Assembly (NCBI GenBank): GCA_003331685.1
Contig: QOPK01000013.1
Location: 1-24,354 of the forward strand
Reading direction: 5' to 3'
Length of the DNA stretch: 24,354 bases
Origin: Halieaceae bacterium
GTDB taxonomy: Bacteria; Pseudomonadota; Gammaproteobacteria; Pseudomonadales; Halieaceae
A program made the position numbers and the translations under genes. The notes under the pieces were generated by a model. The model saw nothing but the letters and a program-made list of their open reading frames with translations. It was not told the origin of the DNA and did no database searches. This document shows, one piece after another, positions 23,403-24,354 of the stretch (its first letter is position 1; each line of letters opens with the position of its first letter).

Positions 23403-24354
23403 ATGACACGCAGTAATTGGCAGCGTGCACTGATCATCGTCTCGCTTATTTTTGCGGGCGAGGCGATCTTCACCCTGCCCTACCACGTTACCCGCTTCTT
23501 TCGGCCGACCTTCCTCGAAGTTTTTGAACTCAGCGCCACCGAGCTCGGCGTGGCGCAGAGCGCTTATGGTTTTATCGCCATGGCCGCCTACTTTTTTGGT
23601 GGGCCGCTGGCGGACCGTTTTGAACCGCGCAAACTGTTGGCAGGTTCTCTCTGGGCCACTGCATTGGGGGGCCTTTATCTGGCCACCTTCCCTGATGTCA
23701 CCGGCGTCATGTTGGTCTGGGGCTTCTTTGGGCTGACCAATATCCTGCTCTTCTGGGCGGCGCTCATTAAAGTGACTCGGGCGTGGGGCGGTGATAATCA
23801 ACAGGGCCTCGCTTACGGACTACTCGATGGCGGCAGGGGCTTGCTGGCCGCCGTTTTGGCGTCAGTGGGTGTTATTGCTTTTTCGGTGGCGTTCCCTCTG
23901 GGCTATGACGACGCGACGCTAGAACAAAAAGGAGCCGTGCTGCGGCAAGTCATCTACGGCTACACAGCCGTCACGGCCGCGGTCGGGGTGCTGGTGTGGT
24001 TTACGCTACGCGGCCTCGATGGCGGAGCCAGCGACACGCAAAGTGCGCCCACCGCCGACTTGTTTCGCCAGATGAAGGCAGTGATCAAGCTGCGTGTCGT
24101 GTGGCTGCAGTCAACAGTCTTGGTCTGTGCCTACACCAGCTACAAGGCGTTTGATCAGTACGCGCTATTTGCTGTCCGTGGCCATGGCATTGATGAGATC
24201 GACGCCGCACAAATAGTCGCGACCGGGGCCTGGACCCGTCCCATCGCAGCACTAGCGCTCGGACTTTTGGGGGATCGCTTTGGTATTTCACGGATGGCGC
24301 TGGTCTGTTTTGTACTGCTAATTATCAGCCATTCGCTGTTTGCCTTTACCGGCA
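23403..24354 (+). CDS. MFS transporter, 3' end outside window
   Basis: 317 codons are open from the ATG at 23403 to the right edge with no stop. AAGGT lies just upstream of the ATG. There are about nine hydrophobic segments so far. YFFGGPLADRFEPRKLL near residues 66-82 is the major-facilitator motif A between helices 2 and 3, and a related LGLLGDRFGISRM occurs in the second half, as expected for a 12-helix MFS protein. It starts 45 bases after the GltS stop, so the two are probably co-transcribed. Substrate not readable; a sugar-phosphate or organic-anion permease is possible. Confidence 0.85.
   Translation, partial: MTRSNWQRALIIVSLIFAGEAIFTLPYHVTRFFRPTFLEVFELSATELGVAQSAYGFIAMAAYFFGGPLADRFEPRKLLAGSLWATALGGLYLATFPDVTGVMLVWGFFGLTNILLFWAALIKVTRAWGGDNQQGLAYGLLDGGRGLLAAVLASVGVIAFSVAFPLGYDDATLEQKGAVLRQVIYGYTAVTAAVGVLVWFTLRGLDGGASDTQSAPTADLFRQMKAVIKLRVVWLQSTVLVCAYTSYKAFDQYALFAVRGHGIDEIDAAQIVATGAWTRPIAALALGLLGDRFGISRMALVCFVLLIISHSLFAFTG

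Overview
The window looks like chromosome of a free-living, probably marine gammaproteobacterium. This is inferred from moderately high GC, dense translationally coupled genes, RND efflux, an OprD-type porin, a GltS permease and several cofactor-rich oxidoreductases. A relative of the OM60/NOR5 (Halieaceae) group would fit, but no taxonomic marker is present. No rRNA, tRNA, CRISPR array, phage or insertion sequence was found.

Layout. (1) 1-1985 (+): an LssY C-terminal-domain protein, open at the left edge, coupled by ATGA to a lipoprotein with an alpha/beta-hydrolase nucleophile motif. (2) 2010-5604 (-): a three-subunit molybdenum hydroxylase in the order FAD, 2Fe-2S, Mo subunit, each pair overlapping by ATGA. 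Its substrate is unknown. (3) 5730-6689 (-): a membrane protein whose C-terminal half resembles YciB/IspZ and whose N-terminal half is a separate soluble-looking domain, with a good sigma-70 promoter upstream. (4) 7052-14151: an accessory catabolic region. A bicupin and a VOC protein (-) diverge from a TIM-barrel isomerase/epimerase-like protein (+). Then comes a compact plus-strand operon: trimethylamine-dehydrogenase-family flavoprotein, Rieske oxygenase alpha subunit and MFS transporter, with 4-bp and 1-bp overlaps. Between the isomerase and the operon lies what reads as a frameshifted remnant of a 2Fe-2S ferredoxin domain of the kind found at the end of Rieske-oxygenase reductases. (5) 14174-14533 (-): a DUF423 membrane protein. 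(6) 14972-19136 (+): RND efflux adaptor and pump, with a strong hairpin in the leader. (7) 19245-21880 (-): a lipoprotein amidohydrolase followed by an OprD-like porin. (8) 22131-24354 (+): a GltS-type sodium/glutamate symporter and an MFS transporter cut by the right edge.

Working together. The most coherent story is region 4. The Rieske protein has the NYNECYHC active-site signature with a bridging Glu, which from memory is typical of quaternary-ammonium oxygenases (carnitine, glycine betaine and stachydrine types). The flavoprotein is a clear TMADH homologue, a family of amine N-demethylases. With the MFS transporter this suggests uptake and oxidative cleavage or N-demethylation of a methylated or onium-type compound. 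However, the flavoprotein lacks the cysteine that covalently holds FMN in TMADH and has Met in place of an active-site His, so its reaction may differ, and the Rieske protein has no intact reductase in the window. This is a candidate undescribed pathway, not a demonstrated one.
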